Assembly (NCBI RefSeq): GCF_020184175.1
Contig: NC_065532.1
Coordinates: forward strand, 32,240,001 to 32,304,000
Direction of reading: 5' to 3'
DNA: 64,000 nt
Source: Aphis gossypii
Lineage: Eukaryota > Arthropoda > Insecta > Hemiptera > Aphididae
Shown here: positions 51,945 to 64,000 of the stretch, piece after piece
Layout: every line of letters starts with the position of its first letter
How positions within the stretch are numbered: position 1 is the stretch's first letter
Made by a program: the position numbers and the translations under genes
Notes under the pieces: generated by a model
Told to the model about the DNA's origin: nothing
Seen by the model: only the letters and a program-made list of their open reading frames with translations
The model's database searches: none

Positions 51945-54900
51945 TTAAACATCTGTACCAGAATTTTTCGGCACAATGTACGACGGGGCGTAATTGATAA
52001 GTTCTTTATTGGTAAATTGATGAATTGTTTTATTCGCTTTCATCGTGATGCCATTTTTTAAATTTTCGAAAAACGTTTTGACGAAAAAACGGCTGTGTTC
52101 ACCAACATCTGGACTCGTTATAAAGTCTTCGCACTAAAGAAAAAGGACAAAAAACAAATAAAATAAGAAAACAATAATAATACAGAGTCACGGAGATACC
52201 TACTGTTTAGAAAACATGACGAGAATATGTAATTTATATTATTGGATTTTTAGGTGTGACTCTTGTACGATGAATTTATTAAGTCAGTGAAGTACATAAT
52301 ATATAATATATATATAATCGTATAGTCTGTATTGTACGATTTCTCCTTGATCTCAATAAGAAATTAATTTAATTGTTTGACAGTGATTTTAATATAATAG
52401 TACACGAATTATACAAAATTACAATGATCATCATTTATATTCGCTTAATATCACCAAATGTTAATTCGTTACAAATATCTATAATAACCTTTTAAATATA
52501 AATCATTGTACAAATATTATCAAAATGTACAACATTTTGTCTTTCAAAAGGGCATATATTTGCAACAAACAATAATTATCTTATGACTGAAAACGATCCA
52601 CCCGTATTATGCAAATTATACTAAATAGATACGAATAACATCTTAATTAATTGCAAAAATATAAGAGGATATAAAAATCAAACACTACTACGGTTGTAAA
52701 AAGAACTAAGTACAATCAAAACTATTATTTTATATAAAATATAATCATTATTGCCTTTAGAAACAAAACAAAACAAAAAATTATAAAACTTATTTAAGTT
52801 CAGCATATACTGTAAAAAATAGAATACATCCAAGTAAATAAGACTTATATAGAAATTCTAGATGGTGATGTTATTTAGATAAAAGGTATTTTCCATAAAT
52901 AATAAAAAATTTAATTTTATAGTTGTTTGAATAAAGAACGTTTTAATATATTTTTTAATGAATATTATTTCAATAAATATAGTTTTATGCAACTGTATGC
53001 TAGTACCGAGTACATCAATAATAGTATTCCGAGTGATCTTCGTTGAAATAATATAATATGTAATTATAATTTATACAATTTATAAATATAGATAGAATTA
53101 TTGATAGATATACGAATATTTGTTTTTCATTTAAATAATATTAAGCCAATATGAAAACTTAAAATTTATCTAAATCGAAATGTCAATTTGGGCTTATACT
53201 TTATAGAGAATTAAAAGAATTTCGATTAGATACCGCTATTTTTAATTTAAAATAATTGCGTTTGTATAAAAATAATTTAATAATATTTGTTTGTTTTTTT
53301 TTTTTAGTTTTGCAGTAAAAGTTTTTACATTCATTAAAATTGTATACTGGAATATTCGTCGAGTACCTATCTTACTACCTACCCTTAAAACTTCGTACAT
53401 CTCTTGAAATATCGACTTTTGGAATAATACTTTTTTTTAGTATTCAACATAAAGGGATTATCCCCGTCGAAGCAATCTAAAGTTAGAGATAACGAGCCAA
53501 TGGAAAGTGTTAATTTGATAGATTAACATCTGCGAGATTATAGGTGATTCAATTGTCGGAAGGGACCAGGAGGGTTATTAAAAAGTGTCATAAATCTCCT
53601 GCAAGGGAGTCACGGGCTTAATGACGTCATTTTTTTTATTTGATTTTTTTATAAGCATTCCCTTCGAAGGTAAAACAATTCTAAATTACCTTCATCCATT
53701 TAGCCTCTGATATCTCTTTATCAATCACAATGTCGAAAGTTAATGGTCGCAAGTTTGAGACGAAATACATATCAGCACAATCGAAACTCCCACTTAAAAC
53801 GTGCCTGAACGCCACTAAAGATACGAATTCGGCTCTGATGCCCGTTTCTTCAAATACTTCTCTAACAGCAGCTTCGCCGATATTTTCTCCTTAAAAAAAA
53901 ATTTAAAAATAATAATATGTAAGATGTACGTTTATGAAACAGAAAATGGATATTTCCACATGAGTTCGATTAGTTATTTATGTGTCTTACATACAAATAC
54001 GTATATTATATTAAATTACCTATAAACAAAATGTGTTTCTAATAATTATATTATATAACATACTTATACACGACATGGTAACAAATAAACGGACAATAAT
54101 TATTGTTATCCGCTGTAATATTATCGAACATTCAACATGTACGTTTGCGTGTTATTTTATCCTTATAACATAGGTAGTGTACGAAAATAGAAATGCAAAT
54201 TATTAATATTATTATGTACTGCGAATTATAACATGCGTGTAAATATGACAGGTCACCATAGTATAATATATTTTAACAAAAAAATAAAATATCGGGTTTC
54301 CGGTTTTGTAAAATAATAACATGAACACTGTACATTGATCATTAGTGGCAATATCACAGAATTCTGTATAGGAATATTATAAAATAAAAATGATAGGTAA
54401 CGGATTATACTGATTATATCAAATATTTTTTCATCACAATATCAGAGCTATTATACAGCCCTTTTGGAACACGAATAAAATACCAAGGACAGGAAAAATC
54501 ATAAAAACAAATTTATTACTTTAGCCATGTATTATCATATATCTAAGGATATTTAGAAAAACCGTTCCTATATTAAAAAAAAAAAAAATAAGAAAAACCG
54601 TGGTTTGACGACAAACGTATTCAGTGGATTATATTTTAATTGTGTGTAATAACATAAGCTAAACAAATTTAAATTTATTGAAATAGCTTCAAACTCAAAA
54701 TTAACGACTATTATTTTAATTACTTACTAAATATATTGGTACGAAATATTTTTTTACCGAAAAATCAGTTTTATTTCACTTTTATACTTTCACCGACTAA
54801 TTTTTAATTCTTTTTTTATTCGTATAATTACCATTTGTGTGTTTTTTAATTACACTAAGGATTACCTCATAAATATGTAAACGCGTAGGTATATATTATG

Positions 54901-57059
54901 TGAATACGAACCAACCGTCGGGATAATAAAACCTTATTAAAGTACAAAATGCTTACCAGGATTTACATAACCTCCGGGCAATTTCCAAAATGGAATGCTA
55001 TGCTCTTTGACGACTAACAAATGATCGTCGCGTATCACTAGACCTCCCGCACCCGTGTACGTATGAGGGGAGTCAACCGTAGATGTGCTTTCACCCCTTA
55101 AACGTTTGTACATCCACAGTTCGTTACCGTCCGGTGATGTTCTGTGAAACAGGAAATTGTTCTAGAACCAAACACAATATATTTTATTATGTACACGTGT
55201 GGTTGAAAATCCTAAAAGCCAAACGAAACGTTAATATGTTATGTAGGACTTAGAAATGTGTCAAAACACAAAGCCCAGCAAGTTTCAGAAGTATTACCTT
55301 TTCAATATAAAATGACATGTTGTAAAGAATTTCAGTTATATTGTTATTATTATTTTTCTTTTTCATAAACATTCAGTGACGAGATATTTACGACGGAAAA
55401 ACATATAATACAATATTGTCATTCACAACAAGTTTTTGATGATAAATTAATCTTGTAACATTTCTCGAGTTTGGTTAGAATTTGATATTCGTATTTGATC
55501 AGTTTTAAAGTTAAGACAAAAAAAAATCTTAAAACAAAAAAGTTTAATTTGATTTTTGAATTTAAATAAAAAATCATGATAAATAATTAAATTAGGTACA
55601 GGTAAATATTATATTTGATGTAATATGTACAGTGTACACTAAATAATGTAATAATTTAATTCAAATTTACAATATTTTAATTTTGATTTTTGAAGGATAT
55701 TATTTTCATTTTAGCAATAAGTAAATGAATGTTACATTAAAAATATTATATTTGAACGAAAAAGAAACATAGTAGGTAGATTTTATCTCATAAAATTGTA
55801 TAACAAAGTTATTAACTATTGCATAAAGTACTTATACAACTAATATTGCGATATTCAAAAATATAATATTCATAAATTAAATTTACTTAGGTAAAAAAAT
55901 ATTATTTAATTATTTCAAAAAACCTTAATCTAATAACTATTTATAAGTAATCAAGGAAGAGAATAGTTTATTTCTTTCACGGAGCCAAAAGTTATAAAAG
56001 TAATTTTATCCTCAACTTTAAGTTTATCAGGAAAGTAAATTTTAATTCTACCCATACAGTATTCTCAAAAGTTGTGAGGCATTGTCTTTAACTAAAGTTT
56101 TTCATGGCTGAACGATTATAAATGATTAAAAGGGTCTTAGTAGATAACATACTACTGTTTTATTTACCATATTAAATTCTGAATATAATTATAAAAATAA
56201 TTATAATTGGAACTTGGAAGTAACGATTTTTTAAATATTTGCAGCAAACAATTTAAAAACTTAATTTAATCTTACTATAATGAGCTGGTATTAAAAAAAA
56301 AATGACTAATAAATCGTACTTGAAGGATTTATTATTTAGTTATATGTACTATACTGCTAGTGCCTATGCCTAATTTAAATACAATAAATAACCTAAATTA
56401 ATATTTAGGTAATATATTGAATTTAATAATTCATGTTTAATTTTGATATACTCGTAAATAATAAAATATTAATCCACATTTATTACGATTAGACATTTGC
56501 ATGTTTATATAGGTATAAAGGTATTATTGTAAAGTTGTATTGAAAGACTAGAAAGCAAGAGTAGAATTATAATTAATTAATATAATATAAATAGCTAATT
56601 ATTATGATATTAAACTATAGTTTGTTTAATCTTATTATTACTATTTTTAAATATTATATTATTATGGGTAATATATATTGATGATTTTATTTTTAATATA
56701 GGTTGTTTAAAGTTCAAACAAGGGTAACCTAGCTATACATATTTTATAATAATCTTATTCATACAGTTTGAAGTACTCAAGAGTCAAGATTATTGAGCGG
56801 GCGAGTGGGAATTTAAGTGATTATGATTTTTGTAAATAGTAAAATAAGGTTATACTTGGTCGTTTTATTTAACGATTATAATTTATATTCGACCCAGCTT
56901 TTTAACCAATGGGTTTCGACCTCTCATTAAACACTTTAGGATTGTATTATTAAGAACTTCTTACTTTGGCCAATTCTGAAATCCAATGCGCATGCTGTCG
57001 AGCTATCCGGAACCACACCAAGTGCACCTGTTCACCCGCCGACCATTTAATTAGAGATC
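51945..57059 (-). CDS. Nudix hydrolase, NUDT6-like (5' exon uncertain)
   Basis: Minus-strand exons 57059-56965, 55161-54957, 53889-53690 and 52133-51945 have GT-AG introns and consistent phases (entering phase 1, then 0, 1, 0) and end at TAA. The Nudix box, spanning exons 2-3 of these, is complete: 'LPGGYVNPG' then 'ENIGEAAVREVFEETGI', matching GX5EX7REVXEEXGI with all metal-binding glutamates. Upstream lie 'SLIKWSAGEQVHLVWFRIA' and 'FLFHRTSPDG', equivalent to the N-terminal SL..W...G...VW and F.FHHA blocks of NUDT6. Downstream are 'DMYFVSNLRP' and 'EISEAKWM', matching DMY..CRL.P and E...C.W.D. The family hydrolyses nucleoside-diphosphate-linked compounds; the NUDT6 substrate is not well defined. 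About 229 residues are covered. A start codon is missing because the first exon here begins inside a codon (nGA). Confidence 0.92.
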
Positions 57060-60000
57060 CTGCGGAAAATAATGGTTTTTTGAAAACGTGTTAAACACAA
57101 GTTCCGAAGAACGTGATCGGGCCCCATATGGCGGCAACGACCCTTATGAGAGGAGGGTGAGTGGCTTAGTGTAAAAAAAAATAACAACAACAATACTGAA
57201 GGGGGTGAAGTTCAATTTCAGGGGCTGCGTCATGTTGTGGCGTGGAGAGTAGATAGAGGAAAGGGGAAAAGTGAGAGAGAGTGGTAGTTGGAGAGAGCGA
57301 AATGGAGGGAGGATTAATGTAGAGTACAGAATCCCCAGGGTATATATGAGCACACGCTCACGTGGCCCAGGGAATAAATCACAGATTAACTTGAAGGTTC
57401 GCATTCAAATTTATGTCGATGGATTGTAGCGGTGTAAGGGAAATATGGCAAAAAAAAATGAATAAAAAAATTTTACACAAGTACTGCATATATGCATGTA
57501 TAAATGTATATTATATTCTGTTGTAAATCTGTTTTGAGCAAAAAGTTTTTTTCAGTACACAGGGAGGGGGGAAAGCTCGATACCGATTATGTACAAGTTA
57601 GTGAAGTTTTAGTTAGTTGTTAAAAATATGTTAGTATAATAGTATGAATATCATAAACAGTATTATTGTCAGTTTTTTTTTTTAAACAATGATAGCCTTC
57701 CTTAACGGCAATGTTTATTTTTTAAACTTGACTTAATAGCTCAGAATACTGGCAACTCGTCAAAAACAAGTCTTAATCGCTGTTTCACGTTTCACTTGCG
57801 AAGGATTTGTACGTAATTAACAGACTTATTATCAAACGGCTTCATAAAAAATAAACATATGGCATACAGAAGCTAACAAATTGCCGATTTTAGTACATTT
57901 ATTGAGGTAAAGAAAAATTACAAAGCGTTAAAAAATAATAACAAATGTTTCCGGTTGTACTATGTTTACGAATAATGTCTCATTTTTTGTTGTCGTTATT
58001 TTTAATCAACATGTCTGTTTAATTATTTCAAAATTGTTTTATCGATTTTTATTTTAATTTGTTAACCATTACTGCAGATCAATGTGTTTTTGGCACATTG
58101 TTTGATGTTAAATTGCGGTGTATACTATAACCGAATTAAAATATTTTGTTGTTGACAACAGTATATAGGTAAGTTATCAAACTATAACACATAATACATA
58201 AACGAGTTATACGTAGCAGTTATCGGTTGATCTATATACCAAAACATTTGATTTGATTTGTGTCACGTCAGTACGTCATTATATTAGTGGTCACAGATAT
58301 TATTAGGTGTGAAAAACAGTGTAATCGAAAAATAGGATAATAATGGTTATTCTATATTCGTGTGTCGATGATAATGAAAAAACAGTGGTGATGTTATGAA
58401 ATTTGCTAAAAATAAATAATCCATACTACGAATACATGTAGGTAATATACTAATATTTATTTTGAAATTCAAAAATGAAAAGAATTTAATCATGAATAGA
58501 GTTTGTAAATAATTGGATTATAATATTATAACAGTGCCTACCTTTAGTAGTTGCAATACCAAAATCAATATTTAACGAGTTAAATAAAACAATATTTACG
58601 AACGTCTGCTATTTTACAAGTTTATTGTATTCGGTATTTAGTGTAGGATTTCATTAGTTTTAGTAGTTTTGCTTAATATATATATACTCATATACATTAA
58701 GTTTCGGTTTCTCTAACCATTGGCTATATATTATTCTGTATATATATTATGGCTGTATATATTAATATTTTATTTAAAAAAATATCGTATTACAATAGTA
58801 ATTAGATATACTATATTAAAATAATAAAAGTTACAACGAGGAAGTTAAAAAAAAAAATGACTGGTCATTTAAAAGTTTGATGTATAAAAAAAAGAAATAA
58901 TAGTGACGTTTTTATAACTGACCGTAATTAAATGTAGCTATTGAATTAAAAATACTGTTTGTTTCCACTTTCCAGTTGAACTTAAAAAAGAGGGTGGCAT
59001 TTCGGAACATTAATTTCACTGTTGGGCACTTGTCTTGCTTATCTCGCTTCAGTCGCGTGGAAATTGCATTTAGGATAGGTCACTTGGTTGGTATGTTGTC
59101 TTTTTAAATCCGAAAACGATTAATCATCGAATTCTAAAAACAATTCTAGACGGAGCTTTTTGTGTTCTATTGGTTACAACCATGAATTGTGTGGTTTTTA
59201 TTTTATCGCAAAGTAATGAGAAATTTAAAATTTCGACACACTACCCTGAGTACAATCTTCGTTCAATTTCCGGTTGGTTGAATATAGGTTTTACCGTACA
59301 GTTTTAAATTTAGTCTACTATCTACTGCACAAAAAAAAAATAATAATAAACATATCAAAGATAAGCCATGAGCTTTCTTAGTATGCTCAGTATTTAAATA
59401 TAAATACGCAACTGCCTTAGACATATATCTTTTATATATATATTAACGTTTTTTTTTTTTTATTTACTATGTTAAACGTATGATAAATGTTTTATGTTAG
59501 AATAGCTTTTGAAACCAAGTATAGGTCAAAGAACTATGTAGAAAATAATGTAAGGTATATTTTTTTTTATAAACGCCTACTGGTCGACTGCTGACGTGTT
59601 TTTGACATTCAATATTACTTTTGATTTTCATCGCATTTAACACATATTGCACAACATTTTTTTTACTCGAATTTTCGAAATGTAAAACTATTATAACACG
59701 TGACCACGTGGGGTGTACACGGTCTACATAATATGGGATGTATATACATTTTTTCTATCAAAACATTTTGTTTCTAAATTTCTCTCAAACGTCAAAACCA
59801 TAACCTAAAATAACAGTGTCCTAAAAATGTCTAGTCGTTTTGAAATATATGGCCCAAGACATTTATGTCAGAAATTATTAAACTTTATATTGTTTTCAAA
59901 AAAAAAATTACTTAGGTATAAGTATTAATATTAAATGACCGGTTGAATAATATGTTTCACTAGGCATGAATAATCCGAAATAATTTTAATAATAATATAA

Positions 60001-61811
60001 AATTAAAAGTATATACTATAGTCTATACTATATAGTTTATAAAAAATTATTCAGTATCATTAGGTAATCTTACTTAAAAATATACAATAGGTTTAAGAGA
60101 TATTTACGTTTGAAACGTTTAAAAATACTTTGGATACCTAAATTAAAAACGTACATATACAATATATATATATAAAGGTTTTAGTTTTAAATGCAGGAAT
60201 AAAATAAAAGCTAATTGAATCATAAACAATTGTTATACTTGTAGACTATAAGCTCTTGAAACGTTTCTCAATCCTAATTAATTCATCAGAAGTCAAAACC
60301 TTCAATTACTGTAGCCGCGCCGTTGGCACTTTTCATTACTCTACTCTGATTATTATTCAGTTCACTTATTGTGGGTCTCGGTGGTAAATGGTAATACACT
60401 AGTGTGAAAATTGTGTACGAGCTGTGTGCATGAGTGTGAATTAAAAATGTTCTGGTTGTGGTTACCGCATGGAACGCGAGTTTCGACTAAAACACGAATT
60501 TTCAGGGTCTGTAAGTATGCCAATACCGGAATGGACCACGCAATATTGTACACGCTATTTCTATACATTCAGATTACATGAAAAATAAAATATTTTAATG
60601 AAACGAGAGACGGAAATTTACATAATTTTATCAAAATATCCGACAGGTTATTCAGTATAATGTATACTATTCGGAGTGAGCGGGTATTGAGCGCGGAGAG
60701 ATTACTCATCCGGACGTAGCCACTTTAGGGCGGGAATGCATTTGAGAGGGTTGCGACGTTTAATCAAATTTGCAGCGAATAGCGATATCTTCTCATTTTT
60801 GCAACACTAAAAATTATTGAATATAGTTTTACATTTCAGAACTTAATATAATATTATTATATACGTGGTAGCTAACATACAAGTATTATATCATTTTTAT
60901 ACGGCACACCCGTGACATAAATTTGATACACCGTGTATTAATGTTTGTTATAATAATCACGTTATTTTCGTTAAAATATGTTTATATCATTTTCTCGATT
61001 AAAAAATGGTAATCCTTTGTGATTTTAGCAATCAAGCTAATAATATGAATTCTAATTATGAAATGAACAAAACAAAATAATCATGATTGAACGTTTTTAA
61101 ACAATCGACTATTGTCATATACTTATAATAATAATGACATTAAGTTTTGAATTGCGACAAAAGACAGACCGATGTAAAGTATTGAAAATCGATTCTTAAG
61201 CAATAGTTTATTTGAAAAATAAATAAAAGACTTTTAAGCTTTAAAAATAACCTTAGGAAAAGTAGTTTTCTATTGTCAACCAAACTACAATAAATAGTTC
61301 AAGGAAATTGTTTTAGTTTGTTCTCATTTCGGAGATAAAATTACGATTTAAAAATGGGATTTCAATACTCGAAAACGGGAAAAAATCCTACCGTTTGACT
61401 TTTCATAGGAAAAAAAGTACAGATATATAATTTCGTATATATTATACACCCAGTTTGAACAAATAGAAAACTGCCGAGAAAAGTCATAATACCCTGTAGA
61501 AGGGGAAAAGCCACTACGAAGTACGAAGCATCTTTAAAATGTATATAACTCATATTATATTTGTAATCGCATTACTATACTATAAATTTATAATATTAAA
61601 TACATATGCGATGCGTTTATTCCATATACGTATAACTGTATAAGATTTCGAACGAGATTGGCATAGTAATAATGCCACTCGTATAAAATAATACAGGTAT
61701 ATGTAAAATATTATTAGAGCAGAAGAGGCTTTTCTCGTCAGATTGTCGTGTATATAATATAACTACTGCAGTATTATTCTACGGCTGTGTGTATTAAATA
61801 TTTGTAGTTAC
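57060..61811. other. Probable first intron of the Nudix gene
   Basis: If 61812-61908 is exon 1, this is a 4.75-kb intron. It is AT-rich apart from the purine tract at 57241-57315 and patches at 58980-59100 and 60660-60760. Short minus-strand frames at 57144-57404, 60362-60568 and 61362-61553 have no family signature. No mobile element was recognised. Confidence 0.4.
57241..57315. other. Purine-rich (GA) tract
   Basis: About 75 bp in which the plus strand is nearly all G and A with several GAGAGA runs. Such tracts can bind GAGA-type factors or adopt triplex structure. On the minus strand it is pyrimidine-rich and 180-260 bp upstream of a Nudix exon, so an alternative start there is conceivable. 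Confidence 0.5.
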
Positions 61812-61908
61812 GCGAAAACCGTGGCAACGTTGATGACGGCGTTTTTGTGGATCGGATACGGTTTAAACGCGACGCTGCCGCTGGCGACTTATTCGTGAAA
61901 CGTCTCAT
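61812..61908 (-). CDS. Candidate first coding exon of the Nudix gene
   Basis: A GC-rich minus-strand segment starts at ATG 61908 in good context (AAGATGAG), reads 'MRRFTNKSPAAASRLNRI', then 'RSTKTPSSTLPRFS', and can end in phase 1 at CGC/GTAACT. This phase fits the next Nudix exon exactly, making the joined codon CGA, and the result would be about 261 residues, somewhat shorter than the 316 of human NUDT6. The basic Ser/Arg-rich start could be a mitochondrial leader. The donor is weak, and the usual NUDT6 N-terminal segment (F.G..D.Y.G) is absent, so another exon may exist. Confidence 0.35.
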
Positions 61909-62845
61909 CTTAAAGCTCGCCCGGTGATGGGTATGGTGGGGTCGGGTTAGCCGTGGGCGTCAGCAGAGGTGCGCATAATCTTGGCTGCGGTTAATAGATT
62001 GACAGTGTTTATTGTCACACTAATATGTGTAATGTACGTGTACCTACAGAGTGATCTACATATTATACCACCATGACTGCGCTAATTTGCCTAATAAATT
62101 GTTTTATTTTTATATGCGGTTTGAAGTACCTATTTGTAATAGTAAAAACAATTTATATTTTTAACATAATCTGTAGGATTTTTAAATTTATTTCCTGACA
62201 ACCTATATATTATTATATTTTAAATTTTATAATCGAAAGTAGAATTCTTTTTTAAAATCATTTCGATGCATGAATATTGAATATCGAATACTGAAAACGA
62301 TTTATTTTATTGATAAGCATTTAAAGTTTAGACGAGCAGCGAGTAAAATAATAAACCGGATGTACGCAATCGTTACGTAAGATTAGATAAAAGTTGTGAT
62401 CCACGATCCACTGCCAACTTTAAATTTTTATTCGTTATCGATAAAAATAATATTATATTCGATATTTATACATGAATATTTTTTAGAAAAATATTCTGTT
62501 TCTGAAAATCATAGTTAAATTAAAAATATCTATCAGTTGTTATCAAAAAATTATTGAAAGGTCTAAAACGGTATCTATTATTTTATTTTTTACTTATATA
62601 ATTGACATATACGGCTTATTATCATGAAAATGATATATAAAATTAAAAATTGTATACTCGAAAAATATAGCGTTACAAATACATTGGATTATATATGAAA
62701 AAAAAACGCATTCAAAAACATACAATTTCACAGAAAAATGGTGTGATGCGATTTAAAGGGATGACACCGTATCGTTTGAGTCTGCCGTCAGTGTATAATA
62801 ATATAATATGCGTATACGTGTCGGTATACCTGCGTATAGTGTGTA

Positions 62846-62889
<44 letters not shown>

Positions 62890-63210
62890 CACGGGGATCG
62901 CCATGGTGGAGGGGGTGCAGCTTTTAACCCACCTATGTCTGTTCTAGTTAATAATTTAAGCATCCGCTCGGTGGCGTCGGTCACAGGACGCTTTAAAATA
63001 AACGTTATTGCGGCAGCGGCTCTAAAGAGAGCATATTATTATTATTACTATTATTATGGTTGTATATTATTATACGTATAATAATAATACACACGAGCAA
63101 AACCCGCACCGCATTAAATTTTCAACGACACTTTTCAGTGCGATCGACGGCGCATAATAATTATTAAATATAATAATAATATATAATAGTATCGTAAAAC
63201 GAATAATATT
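61909..63210. promoter_or_regulatory. Probable bidirectional promoter interval
   Basis: Between two divergent first-exon candidates (61908 minus, 63211 plus). GC-richer patches lie at 61909-62000 and 62885-63010, and an AT-rich centre contains a (GT)n tract. No core element is certain. Confidence 0.35.
62851..62887. repeat. (GT)n microsatellite
   Basis: Eighteen uninterrupted GT units, then a GC-rich patch. Confidence 0.95.
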
Positions 63211-63398
63211 ATGTTACGGCTGCAGTTACTCGTAGTTACGACCAACGTCACGTCAACGCTGCTGAAAAGCGTGCGTGCGAGTGTACGCGGTGCAGCTAGC
63301 AGCACCGTGGTCGCACCTACCTCATCCTCCGTACAATATTATGCTCGCGCGGTCCAAAGTCAGATCGATAGGGCGTCTCTGGGGAGCCTTCCTATAGT
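63211..63398 (+). CDS. Probable first exon of a gene with a mitochondrial-type leader (partial)
   Basis: From ATG 63211 the frame reads 'MLRLQLLVVTTNVTSTLLKS', then 'VRASVRGAASSTVVAP', then 'YYARAVQSQIDRASLGSLPI', and ends in phase 2 at a good donor (ATAGT/GTAAGA). It is GC-rich relative to its flanks and preceded by a GC-rich patch. The start is rich in Arg, Ser, Ala and Leu with no acidic residue until about residue 51, as in mitochondrial transit peptides, with a plausible processing region near YYARAV. The mature protein is not reached, so the family cannot be named. If the donor is not used the frame stops at once after residue 63, which favours splicing. Confidence 0.55.
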
Positions 63399-64000
63399 GT
63401 AAGAGAAAAAAAAACACTCCTGAATTATATTTATGAAGTCTGGGAATAACCCGATTACGCGCGCCCGGAGCACTTTCGAGCGGTCCAAATTACTTTTTCC
63501 CATCAAACCAATCAACAGCCGTCCGTGAATCGTAATTTTTCGGCTATTAAACAATACGCGCAAAGACAACGACGACGGCAGAAAAAAAAATGGTAATTGG
63601 TTCAAGTTTTCAGCGCCGAAATCACCGCTGTGTTGTATACCTACTTTTTTATTTTGACCACCACGCCACTACGGTGGTTCAAAAATGAAAATAATATTAT
63701 AGTCGGCCAAAAATCGTTTTTACGTATTTTTAAAATTTCAATTTTAGATTGTAAAAATATTTGTAAATTATTTTTGGGAAATTGCCCAAGCGTAAACGAG
63801 TATAATAAAACTTTATTCGTCGGTATTATATTATCCCTGTATGTACGCATATACCACAAAGTGTGCGTATGATTATAATTATACTTGGTATTTTTACAGT
63901 AAAATCATTTAGTTTATCAATTCGATGCCAAATTAGAAAAAAAGCATAGGAAACGCATGCCATAAACTATAAGAGTATAAAAAAATATAATGAAATCAAT
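63399..64000 (+). other. Start of intron 1 of the preceding exon
   Basis: AT-rich after a GC-richer first 150 bp. No acceptor-flanked coding segment is convincing; the plus frame at 63597-63872 has no domain. The gene continues beyond the window. Confidence 0.4.

Noticed and set aside
57144..57404. Minus frame beginning MTQPLKLNFTPF as a Nudix first exon
   Set aside because: No donor in the required phase and the translation follows the pyrimidine tract.
62695..63081. 128-codon plus and 90-codon minus frames
   Set aside because: Both run through the (GT)n tract, giving artificial Cys-Val and His-Thr repeats.

Overview
This is a eukaryotic, strongly AT-rich window that looks like an insect nuclear genome, most probably an aphid. 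The reasons are intron-split genes with GT-AG sites, long AT-rich non-coding stretches, many small inverted-repeat transposons, decayed non-LTR retrotransposons, recurrence of the palindrome TAGGTACCTA, and repeats whose wording (for example around 19702 and 7630) resembles aphid interspersed DNA I remember. The species assignment is inference; no database was searched.

Two genes can be read with confidence. At the left (796-4404, + strand) an 11-exon gene encodes a ~562-residue ribosomal L1-domain protein of the RSL1D1/CG13096 type, a nucleolar ribosome-biogenesis factor. It has an E-box and a pyrimidine-rich TCT-like start just upstream. At the right (51945-57059, - strand) four phase-consistent exons encode a Nudix hydrolase of the NUDT6 type with a complete Nudix box. 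A GC-rich candidate first exon for it lies at 61812-61908. Head-to-head with that, an exon at 63211-63398 (+) looks like the start of a gene with a mitochondrial-type leader; the rest lies beyond the window.

The ~47 kb between the two genes is mostly non-coding. It holds inverted-repeat elements (hAT-like at 15511-15797 and 46106-46607, both with 8-bp target duplications; pogo/Tigger-like at 37952-38524; a fold-back element at 5164-5320), a decayed reverse transcriptase (21110-21790), a decayed retrotransposon ORF1 zinc-knuckle region (39425-39682), microsatellites, a GC-rich island (about 46961-47596), and a striking 18-bp-stem hairpin (17517-17558).

The least expected item is a gene-like locus on the minus strand at 17912-19539. 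It has two exon-like blocks joined by phase-compatible splice sites, a Cys/His zinc-finger pattern, and tandem short acidic repeats, but each block carries a frame disruption. Several other short splice-flanked segments (14485-14649, 28627-28728, 29443-29580, 32916-33039, about 51047-51217) may be small exons of unrecognised, possibly secreted proteins. They are reported with low confidence because AT-rich sequence makes such segments easily by chance.
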